Assembly (NCBI RefSeq): GCF_009363855.1
Contig: NZ_CP045423.1
Span: 1,828,001-1,892,000 of the forward strand
Reading direction: 5' to 3'
DNA: 64,000 bases
Source: Microvirga thermotolerans
GTDB taxonomy: Bacteria > Pseudomonadota > Alphaproteobacteria > Rhizobiales > Beijerinckiaceae
Of the stretch, positions 40,632 through 51,494 are shown piece after piece; within the stretch, counting starts at the first letter, position 1; each line of letters opens with the position of its first letter. A program made the position numbers and the translations under genes. The notes beneath the pieces were generated by a model. That model had not been told where the DNA came from. It searched no databases and saw only the letters and a program-made list of their open reading frames with translations.

Positions 40632-40828
40632 CGTGTCTTCCTTTCGAATGGAACCTGCGGTGGATGGAGGCGGTGTCGGGCCCGCGAGAGTATCCGGTCC
40701 CGCCCGATTGTCATCACGGGCCGGCATTCGGGCGGCGGAGAAGGCGGCTTCATCGCTCCGGCCCCCGAAAAGGACGGGGCCGGACGTATCCGCCCGGCCC
40801 CGCGTCGCATCGTTTTCCGCGATGGACC

Positions 40829-42514
40829 TCAGGCCGCCTTCACGCCGTCGAGGAAGCTCGCCACTTCGTCGCTGAGGCTCGACGAGTGCTGCGCGAGGCT
40901 CTGCGCCGCGCCGAGCACCTGCGAGGCGGCGGCGCCGGTCTCGCCCGCGCCGTGGCGCACGTCGTCGATGCTGCCCGTCACCAGTTCGGTGCCGCGGGCG
41001 GCCTCCTGCACGTTGCGGGAGATTTCGGAGGTCGCTGCGCCCTGCTGCTCCATGGCTGCGGCGATGGCGACCGAGATCTGCGACATCTCCGTGATCGTCT
41101 GCACGATGGACTGGATGGCGTTCACCGCCTCGGCCGTCGCCTGCTGCACCGAACCGATCTGGTCGGAAATCTCGCCCGTCGCCCTGGCGGTCTGGTTGGC
41201 GAGCTCCTTGACCTCGCTTGCCACCACCGCGAAGCCCTTGCCCGCCTCGCCGGCGCGGGCCGCCTCGATGGTGGCGTTGAGGGCGAGCAGGTTGGTCTGG
41301 CCGGCGATGTTGTTGATGAGCTGGATCACGGTGCCGATCTTCTCGGCGGTGTTGGCGAGCTCCTGCACGATCCCGTTGGTGCGCTGCGCGTCGGCGACCG
41401 CGCGCTCCGCCACCTGCGAGGACTGGTTCACCTGCGAGGCGATCTCCCTGATCGAGATGGAGAGCTCCTCCGTGGCGGCGGCCACCGTCTGCACGTTCAT
41501 CGAGGTCTGTTGCGCGGCGGAAGCGACGCTCACCGCCCGCTCGTTCGTCCGGTCCGCCACCTGGGCCATCGACTGGGCGGTGGCCTGCATCTCGGACGAG
41601 GCGGCGGACAGGCCCTGCGTCAGCGCCAGCACGTTGGCCTCGAACTGCCTCGTCAGGCGGTCGAGCATCTCGGCCCTGCGCATCTTCGCGTCGGCCTCCT
41701 CCGCCGCCTGCGCCTCGGCCTCCGCCTTGGCGATCATGGCATCCTTGAAGACCTGGACGGCACCGGCCATGACGCCGATCTCGTCGCGCCGCGACGTTCC
41801 CTCAACCGGCACGCTGAGATCGCCGGCCGCCAGAGCGCGCATGCTGACGACGAGCTTCTGGATGGGCCGCGAGATGCTGCGTCCGAGACCGAAGGCGACG
41901 ACGATCTGGAGAACGATGGCGGCGCCGATCAGGCCGAGGAAGAGGTTCCGGTAATAGGCGGCGATGGCCTCGAGGTCGTCGATGTAGACGCCCGTGCCGA
42001 TGAGGAGCTGCCACTTGGGAAAGGGCGCGACGTAGGTCAGCTTCGGGCTGGGAACGGTCTGGTTGGCCTTCGGCCAGTGATACTTCACGAAGCCGCCGCC
42101 CTCCTTGGCCCGGTCCACCATCTCGACCACGAATGCGCGCCCGTCGGAATCCTTCAGGCCGGACTGGTCCTTGCCGATCAGCTGCTTGCTGAACGGATGC
42201 ATGACGGTGACATGGTTGAAGGTGTGGCTGAAGAAGTACTCCGAGCCGGCGTAGCGAAGAGCCTCGACGGCGGCCAGAGCGCGCTTCTTGGCTTCCTCCG
42301 CGTCCATCTCGCCCTTCGCAGCCTTCGCCTCGTACTCGGCCATGATGCTGATGGCGACGTCCGTCAGGTGCTTGAGCTCGGTCTGCTTCTGGCTGACGAG
42401 AATGTTCGAGATGGTTGCCGATCCGTAGATGGCAAGGGCGACGAGGGCGACGATGCTCGTCGCCATGCCCGCGTAGAAGCGCCCGCTGATATTCCACAAT
42501 TTTGCTAAAGACAT
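40829..42514 (-). CDS. Methyl-accepting chemotaxis protein with a single Cache domain
   Basis: A 561-residue chemoreceptor. Transmembrane helix 1 is at 12-32. A periplasmic sCache_2-like domain at 33-188 carries [32 protein letters not shown] and [16 protein letters not shown]. Helix 2 is at 190-212, followed by HAMP and a signalling domain with the conserved tip [25 protein letters not shown]. sCache_2 domains often bind carboxylates, but the ligand here is not shown. No CheR-binding pentapeptide ends the protein (C-terminus [11 protein letters not shown]). No che genes are in the window, so it is an orphan receptor next to the ABC importer. Confidence 0.92.
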   Translation of the reverse strand: MSLAKLWNISGRFYAGMATSIVALVALAIYGSATISNILVSQKQTELKHLTDVAISIMAEYEAKAAKGEMDAEEAKKRALAAVEALRYAGSEYFFSHTFNHVTVMHPFSKQLIGKDQSGLKDSDGRAFVVEMVDRAKEGGGFVKYHWPKANQTVPSPKLTYVAPFPKWQLLIGTGVYIDDLEAIAAYYRNLFLGLIGAAIVLQIVVAFGLGRSISRPIQKLVVSMRALAAGDLSVPVEGTSRRDEIGVMAGAVQVFKDAMIAKAEAEAQAAEEADAKMRRAEMLDRLTRQFEANVLALTQGLSAASSEMQATAQSMAQVADRTNERAVSVASAAQQTSMNVQTVAAATEELSISIREIASQVNQSSQVAERAVADAQRTNGIVQELANTAEKIGTVIQLINNIAGQTNLLALNATIEAARAGEAGKGFAVVASEVKELANQTARATGEISDQIGSVQQATAEAVNAIQSIVQTITEMSQISVAIAAAMEQQGAATSEISRNVQEAARGTELVTGSIDDVRHGAGETGAAASQVLGAAQSLAQHSSSLSDEVASFLDGVKAA

Positions 42515-42812
42515 CTTGCCCCCATTGGTCTTCCCTCCGGCCCGATGCTGGCTTCCCCCAGGCCCGTGCTTCGTTTCGCGGCACGATGTTCGACGGTGGC
42601 GGAGCAAGCCGGAGGACCGGACGACGAAAGATCTACAGGGCCAACGTTACGAGGAGCTTACGTTGCGTCAGAAATCTGCCGGGAAGAAGCGTATCTCAGC
42701 CGGTTTCTTCGGATGATCCGGCACGAATACGCTCGGACGACCGCTCGGGCGCTCGCTTCGCAGGGATCCGGAGCGGGCGGCGGGCCGGCTCCGGCCTTTC
42801 CGACAGCGGTTC

Positions 42813-43604
42813 CTAATGAGCCTCGCTCGCCCGCATCGCCTCGACGCGGATCTCTTCCGTGAGCTGCGCCTTGAGGTCCGAGAAGGCCGCGCTCGTCTTC
42901 ATGGTGTAGTGGCGCGGGTGCGACAGGTCGACCGGAATGTCGGCCTTGATCCGCCCGGGGCGCGCGGTCATCACGATCACGCGGGAGGCGAGGAAGATCG
43001 CCTCCTCGATGTCGTGGGTGACGAAGAGCACGGTCTTGCGCTCCCGCTCCCAGATGCCGAGCAGGAGTTCCTGCATGAGCGAGCGCGTCTGGTTGTCGAG
43101 GGCGCCGAAGGGCTCGTCGAGGAGCAGGATGGCGGGGTCGTTCGCCAGGGCCCGGGCGATCGCCGTGCGCTGCTGCATGCCGCCGGAGAGCTGCTTTGGA
43201 TAATGGTTCTCGAACCCGCGTAGGCCCACCTTCTCGATGTAGGAGGCGACGATCTCGCGCCGTGTGGCGGGCGGAACGCCCTTCTCCCGCAGGCCGTAGG
43301 CGATGTTCTCCGCCACCGTGAGCCACGGGAACAGGGTATAGGACTGGAACACCATGCCCCGGTCCGCTCCCGGCCCCGTGATCTCCCGCCCCTTGAGAAA
43401 GACCTTGCCCGCGCTCGGCCGGTCGAGCCCCGCCACGATGCGCAGGAGCGTGGATTTCCCGCAGCCGGACGGACCGAGAATGGTGATGAAGTCGTTCTCC
43501 GCGACGGCGAGGCTCGTCGGCTCGAGCGCGCGCACGGGATCCCGGCCGCGCGCGCCGGGGAAGACGCGGGAGACGTTGTCGATGGTGAGGATCGTGTCGG
43601 TCAT
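42813..43604 (-). CDS. ABC transporter ATP-binding protein (SsuB/TauB/NrtD type)
   Basis: A 263-residue ATPase powering an importer of the nitrate/sulfonate/taurine family. Walker A GPSGCGKS is at 44-51, the signature LSGGMQQRTAIARA at 139-152, Walker B LLLDEPFGALDNQTR follows, and the H-loop is FVTHDIEEA. It is the last gene of the three-gene transporter operon and overlaps the permease by 4 bp (ATGA). Its substrate is unknown; proximity to the hut cluster and a HutC-like operator upstream of the operon point to a histidine-pathway compound. Confidence 0.92.
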   Translation of the reverse strand: MTDTILTIDNVSRVFPGARGRDPVRALEPTSLAVAENDFITILGPSGCGKSTLLRIVAGLDRPSAGKVFLKGREITGPGADRGMVFQSYTLFPWLTVAENIAYGLREKGVPPATRREIVASYIEKVGLRGFENHYPKQLSGGMQQRTAIARALANDPAILLLDEPFGALDNQTRSLMQELLLGIWERERKTVLFVTHDIEEAIFLASRVIVMTARPGRIKADIPVDLSHPRHYTMKTSAAFSDLKAQLTEEIRVEAMRASEAH

Positions 43605-44377
43605 GCGAGCCGCCAGGGAAAGAGCGTCCGGTTCAGGGCCTTGAAGAGGAAGTCGGAGATGAGGCCGATGATGCCGATGACGATGATCCCGAAGATCATC
43701 TGCCCCGTGGCGAGGAGGGCCTGGCTGTCGATGATCATGTGCCCGATCCCCGAGGAGGAGCCGATGAGCTCGGCGACGATCACGTAGGTCCAGGCCCAGC
43801 CGAGCACGAGCCGCAGGATCTCGGCGATCTCCGGCGCGTTCGCCGGGATCAGCACACGCCTGACCACGCCCCGGTCCGTCGAGCCCAGCGTATAGGCGGC
43901 CTCCACGAGGTCGCGGCGCGTGTTGCCGACGGCCACCGCCACCATGAGGACGATCTGGAAGACGGAGCCGATGAAGATGACGAGGAGCTTCTGCATCTCG
44001 CCGATGCCGGCCCACAGGATCAGGAGCGGGACGAAGGCCGAGGCCGGCAGGTAGCGGGCGAAGGAAATGAAGGGTTCGAGGAAGGCCTCGAAGGGCTTGT
44101 AGGCGCCCATCATCACCCCGAGCGGCACGGCGACGGCTGCCGCCAGGATGAATCCGCCGACCACGCGCCAGACGGTGACGCCGATATCGGCGAGGAAGCC
44201 GAACCGGGTCAGCAGCAGCCAGCCGTCATGGACCATGGAGATCGGATCCGCGAGGAACGTGCGCGAGACGTATCCGCCGAGGGTGGCGAAGGCCCAGGCC
44301 GCCACGAAGAGCACGAAGAAGGAGATGCCAAGGACGATGCGGGTTCCCTGGCTCACGGGTTCTAAGGGACGGGTCAT
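43601..44377 (-). CDS. ABC transporter permease (SsuC/TauC type)
   Basis: A 258-residue inner-membrane permease with about six helices of the BPD_transp_1 family. The EAA-type loop is VEAAYTLGSTDRGVVRRVLIPANAPEIAEILRL, which contacts the ATPase. FARYLPASAFVPLLILWAGIG and AELIGSSSGIGHMI are typical of sulfonate/nitrate/taurine-type transporters. It lies between the ATPase (overlap 4 bp) and the binding protein gene. Confidence 0.92.
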   Translation of the reverse strand: MTRPLEPVSQGTRIVLGISFFVLFVAAWAFATLGGYVSRTFLADPISMVHDGWLLLTRFGFLADIGVTVWRVVGGFILAAAVAVPLGVMMGAYKPFEAFLEPFISFARYLPASAFVPLLILWAGIGEMQKLLVIFIGSVFQIVLMVAVAVGNTRRDLVEAAYTLGSTDRGVVRRVLIPANAPEIAEILRLVLGWAWTYVIVAELIGSSSGIGHMIIDSQALLATGQMIFGIIVIGIIGLISDFLFKALNRTLFPWRLA

Positions 44378-44492
44378 GCGAGGTCTGCTCCGCCGCCCGC
44401 GGTGACCTCGGGGAGATCCGGCCGGGCGGCATGGGAGTTTCGGGAGGTCGGCGGCGGCCCGGGCTTGCGCAGGACCGCCGCGGCGTTGCGGG

Positions 44493-45434
44493 TTACTGGA
44501 TGAAGCTGGTGTCGGCCAGCGCGTTCATGTCCGGCTTCTGCTTGATGATGCCCACTTCCAGGAGGAGGTCGGCCGCCTCCTCCGAGAAGGTCTTGAACTC
44601 GCTGGCGAAGAACTTCCTGTTCGCCTCGCGGTCCTGCCAGCGCAGGAACTTGGCGGAGGCGGCGAAGGCCTCGCCCGTCTGCTTCACGTCCGCGCCCATG
44701 ATCTCGTAGGACTTCGCCGGTTCCTTGGCGATCATGTCGAGGGCCTCGAAGTAGCTGTCGGCGAGGGCCTTCGCGGCCTTGGGATTGTCGCTGAGGAATT
44801 TCGGCGTGCAGCCGAAGGTGTCCATGACCATCGGATAGTCGAGTGTGGTGGCGATGATCTTGCCCGCCTGCGGCGCGGCGCGGACGGAGGAGAGATAGGG
44901 CTCGTAGGTCATGGCGGCGTCGTTCTGCCCGGCGATGAAGGCCTGGGCGGCGGGGCCAGGCTCCATGTTGACCACCGTGACGTCCTTCACCGAAAGGCCG
45001 TTCTTCTTCAGGATCCAGGCGAGGGCGAAATAGGGCGAGGTGCCGGGGGCCGAGGCGGCCACGGTCTTGCCCTTCAGGTCCTTGATGGAAGCGATGTCGT
45101 TGCGGACCACCATCCCGTCGGCGCCGTAGCTCTTGTCGAGCTGGAAGATCTGCTTCGTGGGAACCCCGTTGGCGTTCCAGACGATCCAGGTCTCGACGGT
45201 CGTCGCGGCGCACTGGATGTCGCCGGACTGGATCGCCAGGTGGCGGCTCGCCTGCGGCACCTTCTTCAAGGTGACGTCGAGGCCGTTCTTCTTGAAGATT
45301 CCGGCCTCCTTCGCGAGCGTCAGGGGCGCGAAGCCCGTCCAGCCCGAGATGCCGACCGAAACCTTCGTCTCCTGCGCCGCCGCGGAGCCGGCCGCCAGCG
45401 CGAGAAACGCCAGTCCACCCATGAGTGCTTTCAT
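44493..45434 (-). CDS. ABC transporter substrate-binding protein (SsuA/TauA/NMT1 type)
   Basis: A 313-residue periplasmic binding protein: signal peptide MKALMGGLAFLALAAGSAAA, followed by VGISGWTGFAPLTLAKEAGIFKKNG, typical of the NMT1/SsuA-like fold. GKTVAASAPGTSPYFALAWIL and AFIAGQNDAAMTYEPYL form the inter-lobe region. The ligand cannot be read from sequence. The GGAGG before the ATG at 45434 is good. It is the first gene of the importer operon and a HutC-like palindrome lies 128 bp upstream; with no other hut permease present, uptake of histidine, urocanate or a related imidazole is the leading guess. Confidence 0.9.
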   Translation of the reverse strand: MKALMGGLAFLALAAGSAAAQETKVSVGISGWTGFAPLTLAKEAGIFKKNGLDVTLKKVPQASRHLAIQSGDIQCAATTVETWIVWNANGVPTKQIFQLDKSYGADGMVVRNDIASIKDLKGKTVAASAPGTSPYFALAWILKKNGLSVKDVTVVNMEPGPAAQAFIAGQNDAAMTYEPYLSSVRAAPQAGKIIATTLDYPMVMDTFGCTPKFLSDNPKAAKALADSYFEALDMIAKEPAKSYEIMGADVKQTGEAFAASAKFLRWQDREANRKFFASEFKTFSEEAADLLLEVGIIKQKPDMNALADTSFIQ

Positions 45435-45561
45435 CGTGACCTCCACTTTACCCTTCGCCTTGCCCTCTGGACCTGCCGACCCCTCCGGTCGATCTGCTTG
45501 TTGCTTCGCAGGTTCCGCAAGCGCGTGCGAGGATCGCATCACGCCCGCGCGTCGATGTCAA

Positions 45562-45573
45562 ATGTATAGACAT
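45562..45573. promoter_or_regulatory. Putative HutC operator upstream of the ABC importer operon
   Basis: ATGTATAGACAT is the exact reverse complement of the 12-mer at 51495-51506 in the hutI/hutF divergent promoter. It sits in the 169 bp between the end of hutD and the binding-protein start codon. The match of 12 of 12 bases at two promoters is seen in sequence; binding by HutC is inferred. Confidence 0.7.
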
Positions 45574-45603
45574 GAAGATGTGCCGCAACGTCATGCACGA
45601 TGG

Positions 45604-46200
45604 CTAAACGGCATCCTCCCCTGCCGAATCCGCGGGCGCGATCTCGACAAGGACCGCCCGTCCGGGACCCGAGAGAGGGATGAGGTCCGGCATCGTGTCG
45701 AGGACCAGGGCGTCGAGAGGCCCCAGGCTGTGCACGGTCGTGTCGAGGGCCACGTCGACGGGGCCGTCCAGCGCCACGAGGAGGGCGGCGGCGGTGCCTT
45801 CGGAGACCAGCGCGACGCCGGAATCGAGAAGGCGCGTGCGGTGGCGGAACTGCCCGCGCCTCGTCATCACGTTGAGATCCCGAATCGGGCCGGACAGGAG
45901 CCGTCCGGAGGTTCGGTCGTCGCCCGAGAAGGACAGCTTGGCGGAGGGACCGTCGAGCCGGTAGGGCACGCCCTCCACCGTCAGCTCGATGCCGCCGCCC
46001 TCGACGACGATCAGCGTCCGGTCGATGCCCGGAAAGACGGAGAACGGACCGTCGGAAGCGACGTCCGCCATGCTGACGCGCCAGCCGAAGGTGTCGAAGG
46101 AGGATCCCGGCGGGAAGGCGGCGACCTCCGCGGTGGTGCCGCCGCCGTTCTTCCAGGGAACCCTGGCGAGGTCGCTTTCGCGGATCACGCGTCCTGCCAT
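45604..46200 (-). CDS. hutD: HutD-family protein
   Basis: A 198-residue cupin of the HutD/Ves family, thought to modulate histidine utilisation, possibly by limiting or sensing a pathway compound. It opens with RVIRESDLARVPWKNGGGTTAEVAAFPPGS and continues GWRVSMADVASDGPFSVFPGIDRTLIVVEGGGIELTV, both characteristic. It is the last gene of the hutI-H-G-U-D operon, starting 10 bp after hutU. The start chosen (46200) gives the conserved N-terminus. Confidence 0.9.
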   Translation of the reverse strand: MAGRVIRESDLARVPWKNGGGTTAEVAAFPPGSSFDTFGWRVSMADVASDGPFSVFPGIDRTLIVVEGGGIELTVEGVPYRLDGPSAKLSFSGDDRTSGRLLSGPIRDLNVMTRRGQFRHRTRLLDSGVALVSEGTAAALLVALDGPVDVALDTTVHSLGPLDALVLDTMPDLIPLSGPGRAVLVEIAPADSAGEDAV

Positions 46201-46210
46201 CGGAGGGGCC

Positions 46211-47875
46211 TCAGCGCAGGCTGGGCAGGTTGAGCCCGTGCTCGCGGGCGCATTCGATGGCGATCTCGTATCCGGCGTCCGCATGGCGCATGACCCCGGT
46301 CGCCGGATCGTTCCACAGCACGCGCTCGATGCGCCGGGCCGCCTCCGGCGTGCCGTCGCAGACGATCACCATGCCCGAATGCTGGGAGAAGCCCATTCCC
46401 ACGCCGCCGCCGTGGTGCAGCGAGACCCAGGTGGCGCCGGAGGCGCAGTTGAGCAGCGCGTTCAGCAGCGGCCAGTCGGACACGGCGTCCGAGCCGTCCT
46501 TCATCGCCTCCGTCTCCCGGTTTGGGCTCGCGACAGAGCCCGAGTCCAGATGGTCGCGGCCAATGACGATGGGCGCCTTCAGCTCGCCCTTCGCCACCAT
46601 CTCGTTGAAGGCGAGGCCGAGGCGGTGACGGTCGCCGAGGCCGACCCAGCAGATGCGGGCGGGAAGGCCCTGGAACCTGATGCGCTTTTGCGCCATGTCG
46701 AGCCAGTTGTGCAGGTGCCTGTTGTCCGGCAGGAGCTCCTTCACCTTCGCGTCCGTGCGGAAGATGTCCTCCGGGTCGCCCGAGAGGGCCGCCCAGCGGA
46801 ACGGGCCGATGCCCCGGCAGAAGAGGGGGCGGATATAGGCCGGAACGAAGCCGGGGAAGGCGAAGGCGTCCTCCACGCCTTCCTCCTTCGCCATCTGGCG
46901 GATGTTGTTGCCGTAGTCGAGGGTCGGCACGCCGTCCTTGTGGAAGGCGAGCATGGCGCGCACGTGCTCGGCCATGGAGCGCTTGGCGGCCTGCTCGACC
47001 GCCTTCGGATTCTTCTCGCGCTTCTCCTCCCATTCGGCGAGCGTCCAGCCCTTCGGCAGATAGCCGTTCACGGGGTCGTGGGCGGATGTCTGGTCCGTGA
47101 CCGCGTCGGGACGGATGCCGCGGCGATGGATCTCGGGGAAGATCTCGGCCGCGTTGCCGAGAAGGCCGACGGAGAGGGGCTTGCGCTCTCGGCAGGACTG
47201 CTCGATGAGCGCGAGGGCCTCGTCCAGGCTGTCGGCGCGGCGGTCGAGATAGCCCGTGCGCAGGCGCATCTCGATGCGACTCGGCTGGCACTCCACCGCA
47301 AGGCAGGAGGCGCCGGCCATGGTGGCGGCGAGGGGCTGCGCGCCGCCCATGCCGCCGAGGCCCGCCGTAAGGATCCAGCGGCCGGACAGGTCGCCGCCGT
47401 AATGGCGGCGGCCCACCTCGACGAAGGTCTCGTAGGTGCCCTGCACGATGCCCTGGCTGCCGATGTAGATCCAGGAGCCGGCGGTCATCTGGCCGTACAT
47501 CATGAGGCCCTTGCGGTCGAGCTCGTGGAAGGTGTCCCAGGTCGCCCAGTGCGGGACGAGGTTCGAATTGGCGATCAGCACCCGCGGCGCATCCGGATGG
47601 GTGCGGAACACGCCGACCGGCTTGCCGGACTGGACGAGCAGCGTCTCGTCCGCCTCGAGATTCTTCAGCGCGGCGACGATGCGGTCGAAGCTCTCCCAGT
47701 CCCGCGCCGCGCGGCCGATGCCGCCGTAGACCACGAGCTCGCCCGGCTTTTCCGCCACGTCCGGATCGAGGTTGTTCATGAGCATGCGCAGGGGCGCCTC
47801 CGTCAGCCAGCTCTTGGCGGACAGCTCGGTTCCGTGCGCGGCGCGGATCACGCGGGCATTGTCGATGCGGTTCAT
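46211..47875 (-). CDS. hutU: Urocanate hydratase
   Basis: A 554-residue NAD-dependent urocanase that converts urocanate to 4-imidazolone-5-propionate, the second step of histidine breakdown. Family blocks [35 protein letters not shown], the NAD-binding [23 protein letters not shown] and the C-terminal [19 protein letters not shown] are all present, and the length is normal. It overlaps hutG by 4 bp (ATGA) and is followed by hutD. Confidence 0.97.
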   Translation of the reverse strand: MNRIDNARVIRAAHGTELSAKSWLTEAPLRMLMNNLDPDVAEKPGELVVYGGIGRAARDWESFDRIVAALKNLEADETLLVQSGKPVGVFRTHPDAPRVLIANSNLVPHWATWDTFHELDRKGLMMYGQMTAGSWIYIGSQGIVQGTYETFVEVGRRHYGGDLSGRWILTAGLGGMGGAQPLAATMAGASCLAVECQPSRIEMRLRTGYLDRRADSLDEALALIEQSCRERKPLSVGLLGNAAEIFPEIHRRGIRPDAVTDQTSAHDPVNGYLPKGWTLAEWEEKREKNPKAVEQAAKRSMAEHVRAMLAFHKDGVPTLDYGNNIRQMAKEEGVEDAFAFPGFVPAYIRPLFCRGIGPFRWAALSGDPEDIFRTDAKVKELLPDNRHLHNWLDMAQKRIRFQGLPARICWVGLGDRHRLGLAFNEMVAKGELKAPIVIGRDHLDSGSVASPNRETEAMKDGSDAVSDWPLLNALLNCASGATWVSLHHGGGVGMGFSQHSGMVIVCDGTPEAARRIERVLWNDPATGVMRHADAGYEIAIECAREHGLNLPSLR

Positions 47876-48723
47876 GGGCGGTTCCTCTCAACAGGTCGTT
47901 TCGCGAAAGCGAGGCAGGCTTCCAGGATGCGGATGAGCGTTTCGCGCATCGGGGCCGCCACGGCGTCGTCGTAAGGGGTGGGCCATGTGTCTGCGGCGAC
48001 GGGGCCGAGCGGCTCCTTCATGTAGCCGCGGCAGGCGAGCTCCATCTGGATCGCGTGGATTCCGGCGTCGGGACGCCCGAGGCTGCGGGTGATGTAGCCG
48101 CCCTTGAAGCGGCCGTTGACCACGTGGGTGAGGCCGCTTTCCGCGCACAGCTTCTCCACCGCGCCGCTCAGCGGGGCCGCGCAGCTGACGCCCCCGTTCG
48201 TCCCGATGTTGAAGTGGGGCAGCGTCCCCTCGAACAGGCGCGGGATCACCGAGCGGATCGAGTGGCAGTCGTACACCACCACGTGGCCGTGGCGCTCGCG
48301 CAGGCGCCCGGCCTCGGCGCGAAGGGCCGCATGATAGGGGTCGAAGAAGCGCTGCCTGCGCTCGGCGATGGACGCCGCGTCGGGCTCCGCGCCCGCCACG
48401 TAGAGCGGCTCCCCGTCGAAGGTGGTGGTAGGGCACAGCTCCGTCGTCGCCTGGCCAGGATAGAGCGATGCGCCGCTCGGGTCCCGGTTCACGTCGATCA
48501 CCGTCCGCGAGATGGCAGTGCGGATCACGGTCGCCCCGAGGCCGGCCGCGAAATCGTAGAGGCGCTCGATCCACCAGTCCGCGTCCTTGCGGGCGAGCCA
48601 CGGAGAGACGAGGCCCCGGTCGTACGGCGCGGGAATCTCGGTGCCCGTGTGGGGCAGGCTCACGATCAGCGGCGCCTCGCCGCGCGCCACCGTCAGCCAG
48701 GGGAGGGAGGCGGGCTCCGTCAC
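47872..48723 (-). CDS. hutG: N-formylglutamate deformylase
   Basis: A 283-residue amidohydrolase of the N-formylglutamate amidohydrolase family that releases formate and glutamate, the last step of the pathway. Motifs include [54 protein letters not shown] and [10 protein letters not shown]. The start is a GTG at 48723 with GGGAGG upstream, whose codon overlaps the hutH stop (GTGA). Together with HutF it makes the deiminase-deformylase branch. Confidence 0.95.
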   Translation of the reverse strand: MTEPASLPWLTVARGEAPLIVSLPHTGTEIPAPYDRGLVSPWLARKDADWWIERLYDFAAGLGATVIRTAISRTVIDVNRDPSGASLYPGQATTELCPTTTFDGEPLYVAGAEPDAASIAERRQRFFDPYHAALRAEAGRLRERHGHVVVYDCHSIRSVIPRLFEGTLPHFNIGTNGGVSCAAPLSGAVEKLCAESGLTHVVNGRFKGGYITRSLGRPDAGIHAIQMELACRGYMKEPLGPVAADTWPTPYDDAVAAPMRETLIRILEACLAFAKRPVERNRP

Positions 48724-50267
48724 GGCTGCCTCCCTGCAACGGCGGGAAGGAGAGCCGTTCCGGCCGCCTCGGCCAGCGCGCCGGAGGCCACGAGGGATGC
48801 GGCCTCCTCCATCTCCGGCGCGAGATGCCGGTCGTCCTCCAGGTGGGGCACGCGGGCGCGCAGGAGCGCCCGGGCACGCTCCAGCGGCTCGCTCGACTTC
48901 ATCGGGGCGTGGAAGTCGCATCCCTGCGCGGCGGCGAGAAGCTCGATGCCGATCACGTTCGCAGCGTTTCTCGCCATGGGCACGAGCCGGCGTGCGCCGT
49001 GGGTCGCCATCGACACATGGTCCTCCTGGTTGGCGGAGGTGGGGATGGAGTCGACGCTCGCCGGATAGGCGCGCTGCTTGTTTTCGGACACGAGGGCGGC
49101 GGCCGTCACCTGCGGGATCATGAAGCCGGAATTGAGCCCCGGCTTCGGCGTGAGGAAGGCCGGAAGGCCCGAGAGCGCCGGGTCGACGAGCATCGCGATG
49201 CGGCGCTCGGAAAGGGAGCCGATCTCGCACAGCGCCATGGCGATCATGTCGGCCGCGAAGGCCACCGGCTCAGCGTGAAAGTTGCCGCCCGAGATGACCT
49301 CGCCCGTCTCGGAGAACACGAGCGGGTTGTCGGACACGCCGTTCGCTTCGGTCGCAAGCGTCTCGCCGGCCTGGCGCATCAGGTCGAGCACGGCGCCCAT
49401 CACCTGCGGCTGGCAGCGCAGGCAATAGGGGTCCTGCACCCGGTCGTCGTTGGTGAGGTGAGAGGCGCGGATGGCGCTGCCCCGCATCAGGGCGCGCAGG
49501 GCGGCGGCGACCTCGGCCTGCCCGCGGTGGCGCCGCAGGTCCTGGATGCGCGGATCGAAGGGGCCGTCGGAACCCTTGGCCGCGTCCGTCGCCAGCGCTC
49601 CGGTCACGAGGGCCGCCTGGAACACGCGCTCCGCCTCGAAGAGCCCGGCGAGGGCGAGCGCGGTCGAGACCTGCGTGCCGTTGAGCAGCGCGAGGCCCTC
49701 CTTCGGGCCGAGCGTCAGCGGTTCGAGCCCCGCCGCCCGCAGCGCCTCGGTGGCGGGCACCGGTCGGCCTTCCGCCAGAAAGGCGCCGACGCCCATGAGG
49801 GCCGCCGTCATGTGGGCGAGGGGAGCGAGGTCGCCGGACGCGCCCACCGAGCCCTGGCCGGGAACGACGGGAACGAGGCCCGCCTGGAGACACCGTGCGA
49901 GGTGCTCGATCGTGCTCCAGCGCACGCCCGACGCACCCTGGGCGAGGCTCGCCAGCTTGAGCGCCATGACGAGACGCACCACGGGCGCGGGCAGAGGCTC
50001 GCCGACTCCCGCCGCGTGGGAAAGCACGATGTTGCGCTGGAGCGTCGTCAGGTCGGAGGTGCCGATGCGCACGCTCGCCAGCTTCCCGAAGCCGGTGTTG
50101 ATGCCGTAGACCGGGGCGCCCTTGGCGACGATGGCTTCGACCGTGCGGGCGCCCGCCTCGACCTTCGGGCGGCAGCCGGTGTCGAGCGCGACGGCGGCGC
50201 CGCGATAGACCTCGCGCCATTCGGCGAGCGCGACGGAGCCGGGTGTGAGCGTGACGGATCGGGTCAA
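48720..50267 (-). CDS. hutH: Histidine ammonia-lyase
   Basis: A 515-residue enzyme that removes ammonia from histidine to give urocanate, the first step. The MIO prosthetic group forms from Ala143-Ser144-Gly145 in [27 protein letters not shown] (54-68), [11 protein letters not shown] and [14 protein letters not shown] are further family signatures. I take the TTG at 50267 as start: it overlaps the hutI stop codon (TTGA) and has GGAGGGG just upstream, and no ATG precedes the conserved region. It is part of a run of overlapping genes hutI-H-G-U. Confidence 0.95.
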   Translation of the reverse strand: MTRSVTLTPGSVALAEWREVYRGAAVALDTGCRPKVEAGARTVEAIVAKGAPVYGINTGFGKLASVRIGTSDLTTLQRNIVLSHAAGVGEPLPAPVVRLVMALKLASLAQGASGVRWSTIEHLARCLQAGLVPVVPGQGSVGASGDLAPLAHMTAALMGVGAFLAEGRPVPATEALRAAGLEPLTLGPKEGLALLNGTQVSTALALAGLFEAERVFQAALVTGALATDAAKGSDGPFDPRIQDLRRHRGQAEVAAALRALMRGSAIRASHLTNDDRVQDPYCLRCQPQVMGAVLDLMRQAGETLATEANGVSDNPLVFSETGEVISGGNFHAEPVAFAADMIAMALCEIGSLSERRIAMLVDPALSGLPAFLTPKPGLNSGFMIPQVTAAALVSENKQRAYPASVDSIPTSANQEDHVSMATHGARRLVPMARNAANVIGIELLAAAQGCDFHAPMKSSEPLERARALLRARVPHLEDDRHLAPEMEEAASLVASGALAEAAGTALLPAVAGRQP

Positions 50268-51472
50268 TGTCCCCTCCAGATGCGGGTGTGCAATGGATTG
50301 AAGCCGATGCGGTAGACGAGCTCGGCCGGCCGCTCGATCTCCCAGATCGCGAGATCGCACCGCTTGCCGGCCTCGAGGGTGCCGATCTCGTCGAGGCGGC
50401 CGAGGGCGCGGGCCGCCTCGCGCGTGACTCCGGCGATGCATTCCTCGACGGTGAGGCGGAACAGGGTCGCGCCCATGTTCATGGTCAGAAGAAGCGACGT
50501 CAGCGGCGACGTGCCGGGATTGCAGTCGGTCGCGAGGGCAATCCGCGTCCCGTGGCGGCGGAAGGCCTCCACCGGAGGCTGTTTTGTCTCCCGCAGCATG
50601 TAGAACGCGCCGGGCAGGAGCACCGCCACCGTGCCCGCCTTCGCCATCGCCGCCGCGCCTTCCTCGTCCGTGTATTCCAGATGGTCGGCCGACAGGGCGC
50701 CGAAATCGGCCGCGAGCTTCGCGCCGTGGAGGTTCGAAAGCTGGTCCGCGTGGAGCTTGACGTTCAGGCCGAGGTCCTTCGCGGCTCGGAATACGCGCGC
50801 CGTCTGCTCCGGCGAGAAGGCGATGCCTTCGCAGAAGGCGTCGACCGCATCGGCGAGGCCTTCGCGGGCGAGGGCAGGCAGCATGTCCCGGCAGACCGCT
50901 TCGATATAGGCGTCCTTGTCGCCGTTCGCCTCGGGCGGCAGGGCGTGGGCCCCGAGAAAGGTGGTCGTCACCGCCACCGGGCGCTCCGCGGCGAGGCGCC
51001 TGGCGGCGCGCAGCATCCGCGCCTCGGTCTCGGTGTCCAGGCCGTAGCCCGACTTGATCTCGACGGTCGTGCAGCCCTCGGCGAGGAGGTGGTCGAGACG
51101 GGGGAGGGCACCGGCCACGAGCGCATCCTCGCTGGCTGCCCGGGTCGCCTTCACGGTGGAGAGGATGCCGCCCCCGGCCCGGGCGATCTCCTCGTAGCTC
51201 GCACCCTTCAGGCGCAGCTCGAACTCGTGGGCCCTGTCGCCGCCGAAGACCAGATGGGTGTGGCAGTCCACGAGACCGGGCGTGATCCACCGGCCATCGC
51301 AGTCGATGCGCTCCGCGGCGTCCCACCCGCCCGGAAGATCGCTCATGGAACCCGCGAAGGCGATTCGTCCGTCCCTGGCGGCGACGGCGCCGCTCTCGAC
51401 GATGCCAAGTCCGCCTCGGCTCTCGGACAGGGTTGCGAGGCGGGCATTGTGCCAGATCCGGTCGAAGCGCAT
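50264..51472 (-). CDS. hutI: Imidazolonepropionase
   Basis: A 402-residue metal-dependent amidohydrolase that opens 4-imidazolone-5-propionate to N-formimino-glutamate, the third step. The metal-binding HTH is at 71-73 ([13 protein letters not shown]). [25 protein letters not shown] and the terminal region with [11 protein letters not shown] are family-specific. It is the promoter-proximal gene of the minus-strand hut operon, with two operator-like palindromes 23-64 bp upstream of its start codon. Confidence 0.96.
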   Translation of the reverse strand: MRFDRIWHNARLATLSESRGGLGIVESGAVAARDGRIAFAGSMSDLPGGWDAAERIDCDGRWITPGLVDCHTHLVFGGDRAHEFELRLKGASYEEIARAGGGILSTVKATRAASEDALVAGALPRLDHLLAEGCTTVEIKSGYGLDTETEARMLRAARRLAAERPVAVTTTFLGAHALPPEANGDKDAYIEAVCRDMLPALAREGLADAVDAFCEGIAFSPEQTARVFRAAKDLGLNVKLHADQLSNLHGAKLAADFGALSADHLEYTDEEGAAAMAKAGTVAVLLPGAFYMLRETKQPPVEAFRRHGTRIALATDCNPGTSPLTSLLLTMNMGATLFRLTVEECIAGVTREAARALGRLDEIGTLEAGKRCDLAIWEIERPAELVYRIGFNPLHTRIWRGH

Positions 51473-51494
51473 GGGGCTCTCCTCTGACCCGTTA

